Below, piece after piece: positions 26,401 through 38,400 of a stretch of DNA of 64,000 bases. The stretch's first letter is position 1; every line of letters starts with the position of its first letter. The position numbers were made by a program, and so were the translations under genes. Location: assembly GCA_002633005.1 (NCBI GenBank), contig NMRA01000115.1, positions 137,996 through 201,995 of the forward strand, read 5' to 3'. This DNA is from Phoronis australis. Lineage: Eukaryota > Phoronida > Phoronidae. A model generated the notes under the pieces. That model did no database searches. It was not told the DNA's origin and worked only from the letters and a program-made list of their open reading frames with translations.

Positions 26401-29400
26401 TTGCCAACATTGGTGTATGTAGCTACATTCATTAATTATTCAATAAAAAAGGATCAAAACAATTGTCAAGTCTTACGTTACAGTTCCAATTTAAATCATT
26501 TACTAAGTGCACACAAGGTGGCAGTCGGGCTACATACAAACTGGCAAATATGTAACTATTGAAGTTTTAATGGCTTTACTTCTGATTATTCAAGCTGTCA
26601 CTCAAGCAAAATGTGCATTTTTACGGACTACAGATCAAAATAAGCGTATCCCGATCCATGACCTATTCGTGCAGTGCACTCAACTGCAAATAAGATGCTC
26701 ACTGCCACGTTTCTAGCATGATGATTTTGCAAGTTTAATGATTGTGGAACCTAGGGCCTAGAAGCAAGACCGAGCTTGTTATCTCATTGCTAAAGCTTTA
26801 ATGGTATAAAGCATGTGCACAGCAGCTTTCAAATTCAACCAGCGCTCGATTTGGCCAATGCAACCTCAGACTGTGTTAGGCGACCTGTGAAAAATCTGAA
26901 GTCGCCAATACAAGTATCAGTCAGACAATAGTAGTGAGAAATGGGACATTACGGTCATACAGCCCGTTTTGTTGATGATTTTTACGCCAGATCGGCAACC
27001 TGACAATTCATTTGAGGAACCTGGGATTTTTCAGTTTTCGCGAATTCAGATTACATTTGGTAACCTCAGATTTTTGCCCAGTCACCATTAATGCGACTTG
27101 GCCTTAAGCTAAGCATCGACAAAGCAAACTGCAGACAACTCCGTCAGACTCCTCCAAACTTATTATTATGGCAGAATTATTACTTTTGTCTTAATGAGAT
27201 ATTTATTTTGTTAAATATGACGTTATTCTTAGCTTCTAAGTTGGTTGCAAAGTGCATTAGAAGCACCATCGAAATTTATCAAGAACTATATAAAACAGGG
27301 TCCAGTAAAAAGAAATAGAAACTTTTTGTGTGAATACTTTATTTGGAAAACAAATCTTGATTAATTCCAAGTCAGTAAGGATTACGCAAGCTCAATAAAT
27401 TTATATCCCAAACATGATGCCAAGTAAACACATTACTGGGTAACAACCTACCATAAGCCTCATGCCTGACTGTACCCATGGCTGGGGTATAATGATAGAC
27501 TCCAGTATCAGTGATTCACCCTTGTCGATGATATACACCTTTGAACTCATATTGCTGCTGAAAAACTTGAACTGAAACACCAAAAATTGTTTCAGCTTCA
27601 GTTACAAAATCGAAATATAATACACAGCGTGCATTTAGATCGAAGTCTAGGGTCTGTAACGATACCAGAAATAAAGAAGCATTTGTCACAACTGACAGTG
27701 CCAACTAGGTTGTAAACAGCAGTGCACAACTGCCTCTCAACTGCACCTATAAACAGCACATCATCTTTAAGAATGAACAATTCAAAAAACATTTGAAAAA
27801 TAATGTACTCTGAGTCAGTAAATGCAAGTTCAAATCACTATAGTAACGAGTGTTAGGTTTTAAGTGATTTTTTTCTGGCTGCTACAAGGCTCTTTGATAT
27901 TTCAATGCAAGTATAAAATCATGAAAGTGCATTATAAAACTTCAATTTGTAATTATCTATGTCTGTAGTAGTTTAGTTTGTCAGAACAAATATGACCTTT
28001 TATCTCAACCTCCCGTGTTATTTCACTGTAAACTAGCTTTAGTATCGCTTCGCAGTTAGCGCATATAAAGTGCATTGCTTGAAATCACTTTCACAAAAAA
28101 TACACTAATGATCAAGCCAACTGCAATACTTGAGCAATACGCGTATCTTCCACAAAATCCCATTGCAACTTTTGTTTTTTTTCCAATAAAAACAAAAGCA
28201 GACTTACCATTAGGCAAATCTTAGACTAACAGGATTTGCATCCAAGTGGACAATAAAGCATGCACAGTTTACGCCAGAGTATCCAGGGAACTCCTTGGCA
28301 CATCAAAAGTTTGATGAGCTATTTGCTATTAATGGGCTTGGATGAACGTGTATGATGAGATAACTGCGTTTGGTAAACAACCACGCCTGTTTAGCATCAG
28401 TTTAAAAGTAAAAAAATGACAATAAGAAACTAAAGGCAACATGACTGTTTTTAAAATTGAAATTGTTGCCATCTTTGAATTAATAAAATCTGCGCATTAT
28501 AAAGGAAATTTTAGCAGATAGGTTTTCTTAATCACCGCGGCTAAGCTACGAGCATTAATTTGTGAATCAATTAGGACAGGTTAGTCACAGTCTGGCTTAG
28601 GCTAGCTTAACCGTTGGGGTAACAAAACCTCAAATGTTAGTGTATGTGTTGCCTCATGTAAATTAAAGCAGTCTGACTCCAACTTACCGGGCACTGCTGT
28701 TGCATAGACACATTAGCCAACATTGGCAGACTATAGTCCTTATGCAGTAACCACAGTGATGTAGCCAGAGAGGGCGAGACGGCCTTGGGTCTCCATACCT
28801 TCATCTGCATGCCGTCCACAGTTATCACATCATTGGGCTCAATCAAGTGACTGGCATTCAGCTGTCGTCAAGGGGGTTGGTTAAAGAAAGAACACTTTAC
28901 TCCACAGTGCCTCTAATGAAGCCCTTGGACACCTTAAAATGTTTTGATATTTGTCCAACTTCTATTACCGGTAATCATCCTGGATTACACTAGCTATCAA
29001 AAGCACATTCAATGTTGAAATCACATGTTATAATATGCGGGAAGCAAATTTTCACAATCAAGTAACGGACCAGGTTTGCCATGAAAACTTGATTGGAAAA
29101 AAATATGAATGATATAAATCATACAGATTTGAATCAGATGTTGAACAGTTTGACAAACAATTGAGATAGGTAATGCATGAGGGTAATGCAAATTCTAAGC
29201 TGCCTGAGTCAAAGTTTTCAGAGGATTCCAACGACAACTAAAAAACACATGGAAGACGGAATGTGGCTAAGCTTCATTGAATGAAATTATTGTTCGGACA
29301 AGGTGTGCATTTTGTGACAGTGGACAACACAGCTACCTGGCATTGGATTTTTTAAAAAAAAATTCAGCATTATCTCTTTTGTCTGAATGAAGGCAGGAAA

Positions 29401-32400
29401 GAAAGTTGCAATGATTATAGATCGTGGTACATAACTTATTGCAATTAATACCGAGAGTCCTAATTTGAATGTCAATGTTTGCCCCACATATTGGGCTTGG
29501 AGGTGTAACTTTAGTCCTCATAGTGACTTAGAATTTTGCAGACACTTGTAAATCATGGGTGTCCCTCACACACAATACGCCTTTTGAATTTTACATGCAA
29601 GGACAGTGAAAGCAGTTCTTTGTGAACCCTGCTCTTAGTATGCAACTGTCAAAGTAGGCATGTGTAAGTAAACACAGCAAAGGGTTTATGGTCCAGGCTG
29701 AGAAGATAAGTGTTTTATTACCCCCTGTTCTGAATAGCCCATCCTGGAATTCCAAACTGTCACAATGTTTACTTGACAATTTGGGCTTGTACAGTAAGGC
29801 TGTTGGACTCAAACTGAACATAGTCACAGCATTGTGTGGCAAGTGCATCACACTTTAAAGACCAATGTTTCATAAGATAAGCTGTAAACATTTTATAATG
29901 ATTTGGTTACACCCAACATATCAACGGATCTCAAGGTGTCCAAGGGATTTGGCCTCCATAAATAACCTCTCGGGATAAAAAATATGTTTCAGCACTAATG
30001 GTTCACAGGCTGGTGTATTGAAAAGATCGTGAAATTCAAATAGGTCTGCTGTAGTTTGCTAGCAAAGGTTGATTCACATCGAATCCAAGGAATTCATATT
30101 CTAACAGCATTAGTTTACATATCCAGTGTATTCATTAAATATATAACAATGATTATCCTAACAAACAACATTATGAACTATGGTTTTGCAGAAACTTTTT
30201 GTCCAATTCTTGTTTTGCACACTAATTATTTTCTCAACCTGCTTGCTTACAGGACCTAAACTACACTTAAAAGAATTGATCAGTACTTATCATCTCCCAA
30301 GATGAACCTACCACTATGACAGTGAATGGGATGCCATCTTTTCCAAAAATCACTCTGTTAGAGGATGTGATGAAAATCATGTTGCCATTTTTCTCTGCAA
30401 CAAACATTAGTTGTTTAAAATGAGGCCACATGTAGGAGATTTGGTTTCATCAATCAGAGTGTATCATGTTTAAGGCCAAAGACAGTAACAAAATATTTAT
30501 GTTATACAGTCACTTTCTTCTCTCTACACAAACTTCACATCCTATGTCTATGTTAAAACTTGAAGTCTTTGCAACGTTATTACTTACACTTATCTATACA
30601 AAAAATAAAAAAATCCCAATTTTTTCGCATTGAAAAAGTAGAGTTGGCAATCCATGTGCCATTAATAGTCTATTATGTACGCTCAGCAAAAACAATAACA
30701 ATTCTATAGAGCATAGACGTCATGTCAAATCATGAACTAATAAATGTTTTTAAGTAAAGTTACAAAAAAAACATTTTACCAAAATGTTATTTAAAATTGA
30801 TTAAAAAAGAATAGCACCATAACCGTTACTAAGCACGTAATGATGAGGTAATTCCCACAATTAAATGTTTTGAAAAAGGCAACGAATGACTGACCTGATG
30901 TGAAGTGGCGCACCGTCTCTCCTTTATTAAACACAAAAACATTGTCTTCACAGTTCCAACAAATGACTTTGCTCAAACTTTTTCCTGCAGAAGCAAAATG
31001 TTTAAGTACTCTGCCCAATAAGAAATTAATGCAGGGCACAATGTTGTTAAAACATTATGCAGAATGTATATCCAGGATTTAGTTATTAACAAAACTATGC
31101 AGGCAGCCTCCAAACATGTCAGTGTGGTACCAGTGCTTTCCCTGCCCACTGACGTTCGAGGTACTGATCGTCCATTTAAAGTCATATTATTGCGTGTGGA
31201 AGGCCAAGCCAGATAACAACATGGACAATCCCTTGTAATGATTCTTATTGAACCATGGAAAGCATGCCTTACTTATATATTCATCTTCTTTATAGCCTCA
31301 AAAACAAAGTAGCGTTATATCAGTGGACAAAAGCAAACTTCACAATACTGACATTGTGTGTGCACAATCGAGGCTCATGACGTCATTAATTTATTGTTTA
31401 TCACAAGTGCACAAAGAAACTCAAGATACAGTATCAGCCTCGTATACAAAAACGAAAATGTTACCGTGAAACATCGAGTACATCAAGAAGTGAGAGGCCA
31501 CAATGAAGATGCCAAAGCCCTTAGGCTGAAAGACCTGCGACTGCCTACTGGTGGGGTAGTGTCCAGGAAAGGAGGAGCTTCGGTGTACAGGGGTGCGCAG
31601 GTTTCTGTCCACCTTGTAGTCCACAAACCAAGCCTGGACAAATAAAAAGTTGAATTACAATGTGGATGCCATTCTGCAGCTTCAAAATGAGATTGACGAA
31701 AGTGGGAATTTAATTGCTTGCGTACATAATACATTATCTATCTTAAAAATGCTTCATACTTAAATTTGCATCAACCAGTAACCAGGGCTTGGAATGACCA
31801 ATGACAAAAAACGCGGAAACTTTGAAACTTTTACGGCCCAAATCATGCCCGATAACCTTGAAATGGTCGATGTGAACCTTTCCCCGACAAAAATCAGGAC
31901 CAAAAAAAAAAGAGAAACATTACCACCATCAGTAGCATGCATCTGCGTCCTTTCAACTCGCCCGTCCACTCCCAACCCACACATTTTTGGCTGCAGAGCG
32001 GTAGTATTTGTCGCCGCGCTTAACAATAACACGAGACGCCATTGAAAATCCAACCACGCTGTCCCAGATGCCCCGGCAATGTTGACAATTTACGTTCCTC
32101 CGAAACATAAAGAGCATCTTCCGCTTTTCGAGGTGAACGTCGTCTGCAACGCCGCGGTAAGAAAGGAATTTGCCGCGGAAATTTTATATCAAATCCGATT
32201 TTTTTACACGGAAATATTATAAAAAAAGCGGAAAGCACATTTGAAAAAAGCGGAAATCCGCGTTTCCGCGGAAAATTCCAAGCCCTGAGTAACCCTCAAA
32301 ACTGTGTCTGTGAAGTTACTATATCTTCTAAACTATTTTGCATCAACCCACAAGAGAAGGTACAACATCATTTGGCTACAGTGTGGGTCGCTCCCACAAC

Positions 32401-35400
32401 AGAAGGTACAACATCATGGCTACAGTGTGGGTCGCTCCCACAAGAGAAGGTACAACATCATGGCTACAGTGTGGGTCGCTCCCACAACAGAAGGTACAAC
32501 ATCATGGCTACAGTGTGGGTCGCTCCCACAAGAGAAGGTACAACATCATGGCAACAGTTTGGGTCGCTGACGTTTAATGATTGCCAACTCCACAATCACA
32601 TTCTTTCAGTCTTGCAGCATCACAAATTTTGACACCGAAATGAGTTTCCCACACCAAGACGTTAATTTATAAAGTGAAGAGTTCTCAATACCCAGTGTGA
32701 TCAAGGCTTCTTTCTAATTCACTAAAATTGGTACCACTAATAGTCTAGACCTAATTATTATGTTTATTGCCCATACAGCATGACCAGGTAATAGACTAGT
32801 ATTCAAGTATGTGATAAAAAGCTTGCATGGTATAATCCCTGAAATACCTCAAATTGTATCATGGTCACTTGGCTTTATGTACTATTACTGACATTATTCC
32901 TAATTTTAATTACTGAAAAGTTATTTCAGGAACGTTATCAATTTCACCAATTTTGAGAATTCAACAAAGAATCTAATTTCTGTGAGCATCAAAGATAAAA
33001 AGTGACTGTGAGAAAATTTTGCATTAGAGTTTGCAAGTTCCCAATTGAAGTGAAAAAGTAAGGAACATAGTTGAGTCTACTTAAGACAGTTTTAAGCATC
33101 CAGCTACTGAGTACATCCAACACAGTAACCACTGAATACAACCAAACAGTCACAGGATATAGCCAACCAGCCACTGAATACCTTTGACCAGTCACTGATA
33201 CATTGGACCAGTCATTGAACATGTTCACAACCAACCTCTGAAAATGGTCCACCAGCCACTGAATACATTTCACCAGCCACTGAATATGTTTCAGCCACAG
33301 AATACAATGGACGAGACACTGAATGCAATCGACAAGCCATTGAATACATTCGAGGTAGTGACTCATCTGAACCTGATGGTTTATATCTGAAGACAAAAAT
33401 ATTAAAAGAAACTCCACAGTAGGCAACTGCATGGCTATAAACTGATGTCATCCTTCCTAACTGGTTGACACATAGGATAGAGTATGGTACCATAGACAGG
33501 GGTCCACTTCAAGGCATGTTAATCCAGGTGTTCAATAGAGGTTTCTGATCTGTACCACAAGGTTAGGATTCTTTGATTTTATAGATAGAAAAATAAATTT
33601 TACTGTGACCTTGCTCAGTACGTGTTGTTGCTGCTCAGGTCTTGAGACAACTACCTCAGCTCACATACTGAAATACAAACACAAACACGAACACAAGCAC
33701 AAACACAACTATGCAAAACAGATGTAAAAGTTTCAAAATTGCATGAGTGAACTTACAGATGTCTCGTTAATGAACAGTGTTGACAGGTCAGCAAATGCCA
33801 GACTAAAAGCCATGCCATGGGCCCAGGTACTAGGACTAGTGTCTACAAGAACACAACTCATGCCACTCACTGTTGATAATTTTTGCCAAATTAATGCTTT
33901 GACCACAGTGGAAAATTTTATTGACCACCCACTGGTATAAAGAAATTTAAAAGCACGTCTATTTGGCCAAGAAAACACCGAGGGATAATTAGGACTGTGT
34001 GATTTGACATAATGTCAAATATGTCAGTAGTGTTTGAACTTTACACACAGTATGACCCTGAATGTATGGTCTCAATCCCCTTCAACAGGGTACTAAGTGC
34101 AAGTGAAATTTATCCACTCAAATTCAAATCCTTTTTAAAACGCAGTTAAAAGTAAGACTGAAAAATCAACTTGAAAGAGTTAGTGCAATAATTACCTGCA
34201 TCGAATTTCTCCAATCTGAAAGAGGCGCCACCATCTGTCGACAAGAAGAAGTCGCGTGTGTCTGACTCGTTATAGGCTACCACCATTTGTGAGATGACGG
34301 AACAGACATGCATCTTGTCTTGATTATCCTGACAACACTGCTTGGTAAACAACGAGGTGACACCCTTGGTGATGCCTGGAGANATCGACAAGCCATTGAA
34401 TACAATCGACAAGCCACTGAATACATTCGACATAGTGACTCATCTGAATTTGATGGTTTATATTTGAAGACAAGAATATTAAAAGAAACTCCACAGTAGG
34501 CAACTGCATAGCTAAACTGATGTCATCCTTCCTAACTGGCTGACACATAGGATAGAGTATGGTAACATAGACAGGGCTCCACTTCAAGGTACGTTAATCA
34601 AGGTGTTCAATAGAGGTTTCTGATCTGTACCAGAAGGATTCTTTAATTTTACAGATAGAAAAATAAATTTTACTGTCTCAGTACGTGTTGTTGCTGCTCA
34701 GGTCTTAAGACAACTACCTCAGCTTACATACTGAAATAAAAACACAAACACGAACACAAGCACAAACACAACTATGCAAAACGGTTGTAAAAGTCTCAAA
34801 ATTGCAGGAGTGAACTTACAGATGTCTCGTTAATGAACAGTGTTGACAGGTCAGCAAATGCCAGACTAAAAGCCATGCCATGGGCCCAGGTACTAGGACT
34901 AGTGTCTACAAGAACACAACCCATGCCACTCACTGGTGATAATTTTTGCCAAATTAATGCTTTGACCACAGTGGAAAATTTTGATGACCACCCACTGGTA
35001 TAAAGAAATCTAAAAGCACGTCTATTTGGCCAAGAAAACACCGAGGGATAATTAGGACTGTGTGATTTCACATAATGTCAGATATGTCAGTAGAGTTTGA
35101 ACTTTACACAGTATGACCCAGAATGTATAGTCTCAATCCCCTTCAACAGGGTACTAAGTGCAAGTGAAATTCATCCACTCAAATTCAAATTCTTTTTAAA
35201 ACGCAGTTAAAAGTAAGGCTGAAAAATCAACTTAAACGAGTTAGTGCAATAATCACCTGCATCGAATTTCTCCAATCTGAAAGAGGCGCCACCATCTGTC
35301 GACAAGAAGAAGTCGCGTGTGTCTGACTCGTTATAGGCTACCACCATTTGTGAGATGACGGAACAGACATGCATCTTGTCTTGATTATCCTGACAACACT

Positions 35401-38400
35401 GCTTGGTAAACAACGAGGTGACACCCTTGGTGATGCCTGGAGAGGAAGTACATTAAGATGTCAGCGAATGTTAGCTAAGACACAAAGGCACAATATGGGT
35501 GACAGTGAAACTTTATCCTTTTCTCCCCAAAACATATGTATTGCCAAACTAGAAGACTGAACTCCCAGTTTCCCTATTAAAGTTTTGTACCACGGCCAAA
35601 ATCAAGCAAAGTTTTTAAAATCTGTGGGCACACAACAAAGTTGGTGAGATTTAACTGATGTTGGACTCCTTACTTACCTTTGGGACACGTCAAAGAAGCA
35701 AGTAAGGTATACACACAGATAATCAGAAAAATCCATCCTCTCGTCCATCCATGCACTTCATGTACATTCATTAGCACCATGCTTTGGAACTTTGCAATAA
35801 GTATTCCAAATAGTTCTGACAGGCTTTCATAAGAAATTTGCTACCCAAACTTTTTTTTCAAGCGAAGCACCCCACGAGTGAATTTTTAATATTTGGAACT
35901 GAGCAGACGACAATTGTATGAAAGGGTTGACATAATACAACTTAGTTAACCTTGAGGAGTCCTCAAAACTGGACTGAGTTGAGAGATCTCCGCAATGTTC
36001 CATTTATGACAAGTTGAAGAGGTCAACATGGCATAAGTAGATTACCATTTATTTTCAATTTCAAAAGTTTCATGAACCACTGAGGTGAGCAAAACACCTT
36101 ATTAAAAGGTCGGTTCAAAATATGTTATTGTGTGTCTAGTCGGGTAATGTCAGCTGTGATGTGTGGCCGAGTCAGCAGATGCTAAAAGGTAAATGTTAAA
36201 ACAGTGATTTGGCCACGAATTAAGCACTATACATGACGGCATTCTCCTGTCCAGCGACTTTACCAGACGTTGAGGGTTATGAGAGTGTGATACCATCTAT
36301 CTCTTTTGATAACTGGCAAGCTGGTTTGACTAGATAGGATCTTACTGGAGATTAGGAGCAATTATCGAACAAAAGAGAGCTGGCCCTCCAACCATAAATG
36401 CCAGAATGGAGTTAATCAGTCATGTAAGATATTGGCTGCAGGGGTCATCTTCCCAATGTTGTTGGGCTATAGAATCGAACAAGTTGGGAGCAACGGGAAA
36501 AGGCTGTAATGAAAAACAGTGATTTGACCAGATTTACGAAGGGCTATAAATTACCGAGTACTTTCAATATTACTACCTGATTATGGACCAGCTGGTCAAT
36601 TTTAAACTTCTCAACTCTGCGAGGCATACAAGGGTATTCGGGGAGTTTCCCGTACACGGGTCAATATACGTCTTGCTTAAAGGTGTGTTACTATGACCTT
36701 GGTAATCTTTTACCGCTTTGAGGAGGTTGTGTTGTACATTGACATTGCTCGCCACTGATAGGTGCATTCAGGCCTTACCATGATAAAATTTGGAACCCTG
36801 AATGTACAGTGACAAAATTATTCAAGACTGCACAGATGCCCCAGCAAAGACCATAACAACTTTACTACCGACACTGATTTTATTTGGTTGGCCTACCATG
36901 TGAGTATGCAGACAATGGACTTAGTAAAGCATATATAGCAGCAGGGCAACAGCAGAAACTGTCCTCATTGACACAATTGCTGCTTGTCATTAACTCACCT
37001 GATGTGTGTGTGAAATGTGGGTCAGAGTGCGAAATGTGGCTAGAATACACGCGACCATTGATGATCAAAAACAGGGAAGATCCCAGGAACTGTGCAGCTG
37101 TGACAATGGCTTCAGTTGCAGGAGGCTACAAGACAAGACATTGGGATGTTAAAACACACTCAATAAGAATTGATTATTGCCAATTTCACAAGCGTAAAAA
37201 CATAATGTTTTTCGGACACTCCCTCGCCAAAACTGTTCTAAAATGTTCTTACAGACCCGTATTTGTGTCCGTTATACATATATTCAGTCATCAAAGAAGT
37301 GCCTCAGGGTTTCCGTCAAAAATCATGGCAATATTGAGCTGTTGGTTGAATTGACGTGTATTTTAATTAACAATCTCATGAGAAAAAGCAAGAAAGCAAA
37401 ATGTCTTTTCTAACTACCATATCCACGAGGTCACAAACGTAATATGCTAGCAGCATTGCCTTGCTCCATCCCTCCTAAAAGCCCGAGTACATATTTTGTT
37501 CACGTGAAAATGGCAATGAGCGAACAGAGCTTTGCTGATCAACAATTTCTCAAAACAACACTTAATCAGTTCAGTTTCGAGCAGAACCATAATTCCAAAC
37601 ACACAAAACAGCTCCACTAAATACAGTCGAACCTTGTTAAAACCAGACTCAGTGCTTGGAATGGTAACAGCGATATAACGGTAAAAACCTCCAAAACCCA
37701 ATTTTACATATTGCATGTAAGTCTACCTTCGTTGGTAACCACAAACACTTAGAAGGGAGGGGCAGCACTGCAAAAACTTGGGTGGTGATATCCCCCCTCC
37801 CCTCCAGCCCCTTGTGGTGCAGCGCCCATAGACCATGGGCCCGGCCTGGAGCACTGAAAAAAGTGGGGCTATAGCCTTCCCCCACGCCCATATGGTGCGC
37901 CTCCCTTGTCTTAGCATATCTGTTAAATGCATATGTAGATAACAAATTCCAGGTACCTTCATGTATGCTGTAAAGAGGTTCGACAGTGCAATACAAACCA
38001 GGGCTTGACATATTAGCAAGTACATGCTCGTAATCACGATTAGAAAATTCAAGTAAAATACAAGTGGGAAGTTGACTTCACTCACATTAATCAAACGGGC
38101 GACAGAGCTGTACACTCAGCCAATCATGTCAAGCATTTTCCGTGACGTCTTTCAAAGAACTCAGGCGTCCTCTTAATAACTGTCGTCATGCAAATTAACA
38201 GCAGTATAGTTCTCACGAGCCTGAGAATCAAGGTGTGGGCACTTACTCCTCAGTCGCTCTTATACAAATTGAATTACACACTCAGACTCAAAGGATTTCC
38301 TGTTACCATAAGGCTAGTTTCCAACGCGAAAGTTAAAATGTGAAAGTCCAAAATTGGCAAACAGTGTTACTAGAAGTAATGCTGTACCTCGTCCAAACTT

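Larger units (their letters stand above)
33325..35443. repeat. Direct duplication of about 1.06 kb, diverged a few percent
   Basis: Two copies (33325-34382 and 34384-35443) share the end of the 22-bp minisatellite, exon 8, intron and exon 6 of CATSPERD. Differences include a small deletion near 34676 and three amino-acid changes in exon 8. Confidence 0.8.

Noticed and set aside
31760-32238. ORFs of 72-97 codons around 32 kb on both strands
   Set aside because: They lie inside the 505-bp non-autonomous transposon and match nothing recognisable.
32304-32632. Three overlapping plus-strand ORFs
   Set aside because: Translation of the 44-bp minisatellite.
36150-36180. tRNA-like string tggccgagtcagcag
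   Set aside because: An A-box-like match alone; no B box or cloverleaf follows.
36884-37354. 156-codon plus-strand ORF
   Set aside because: Shadow antisense to CATSPERD exon 5, which has strong splice sites and a clear human match.
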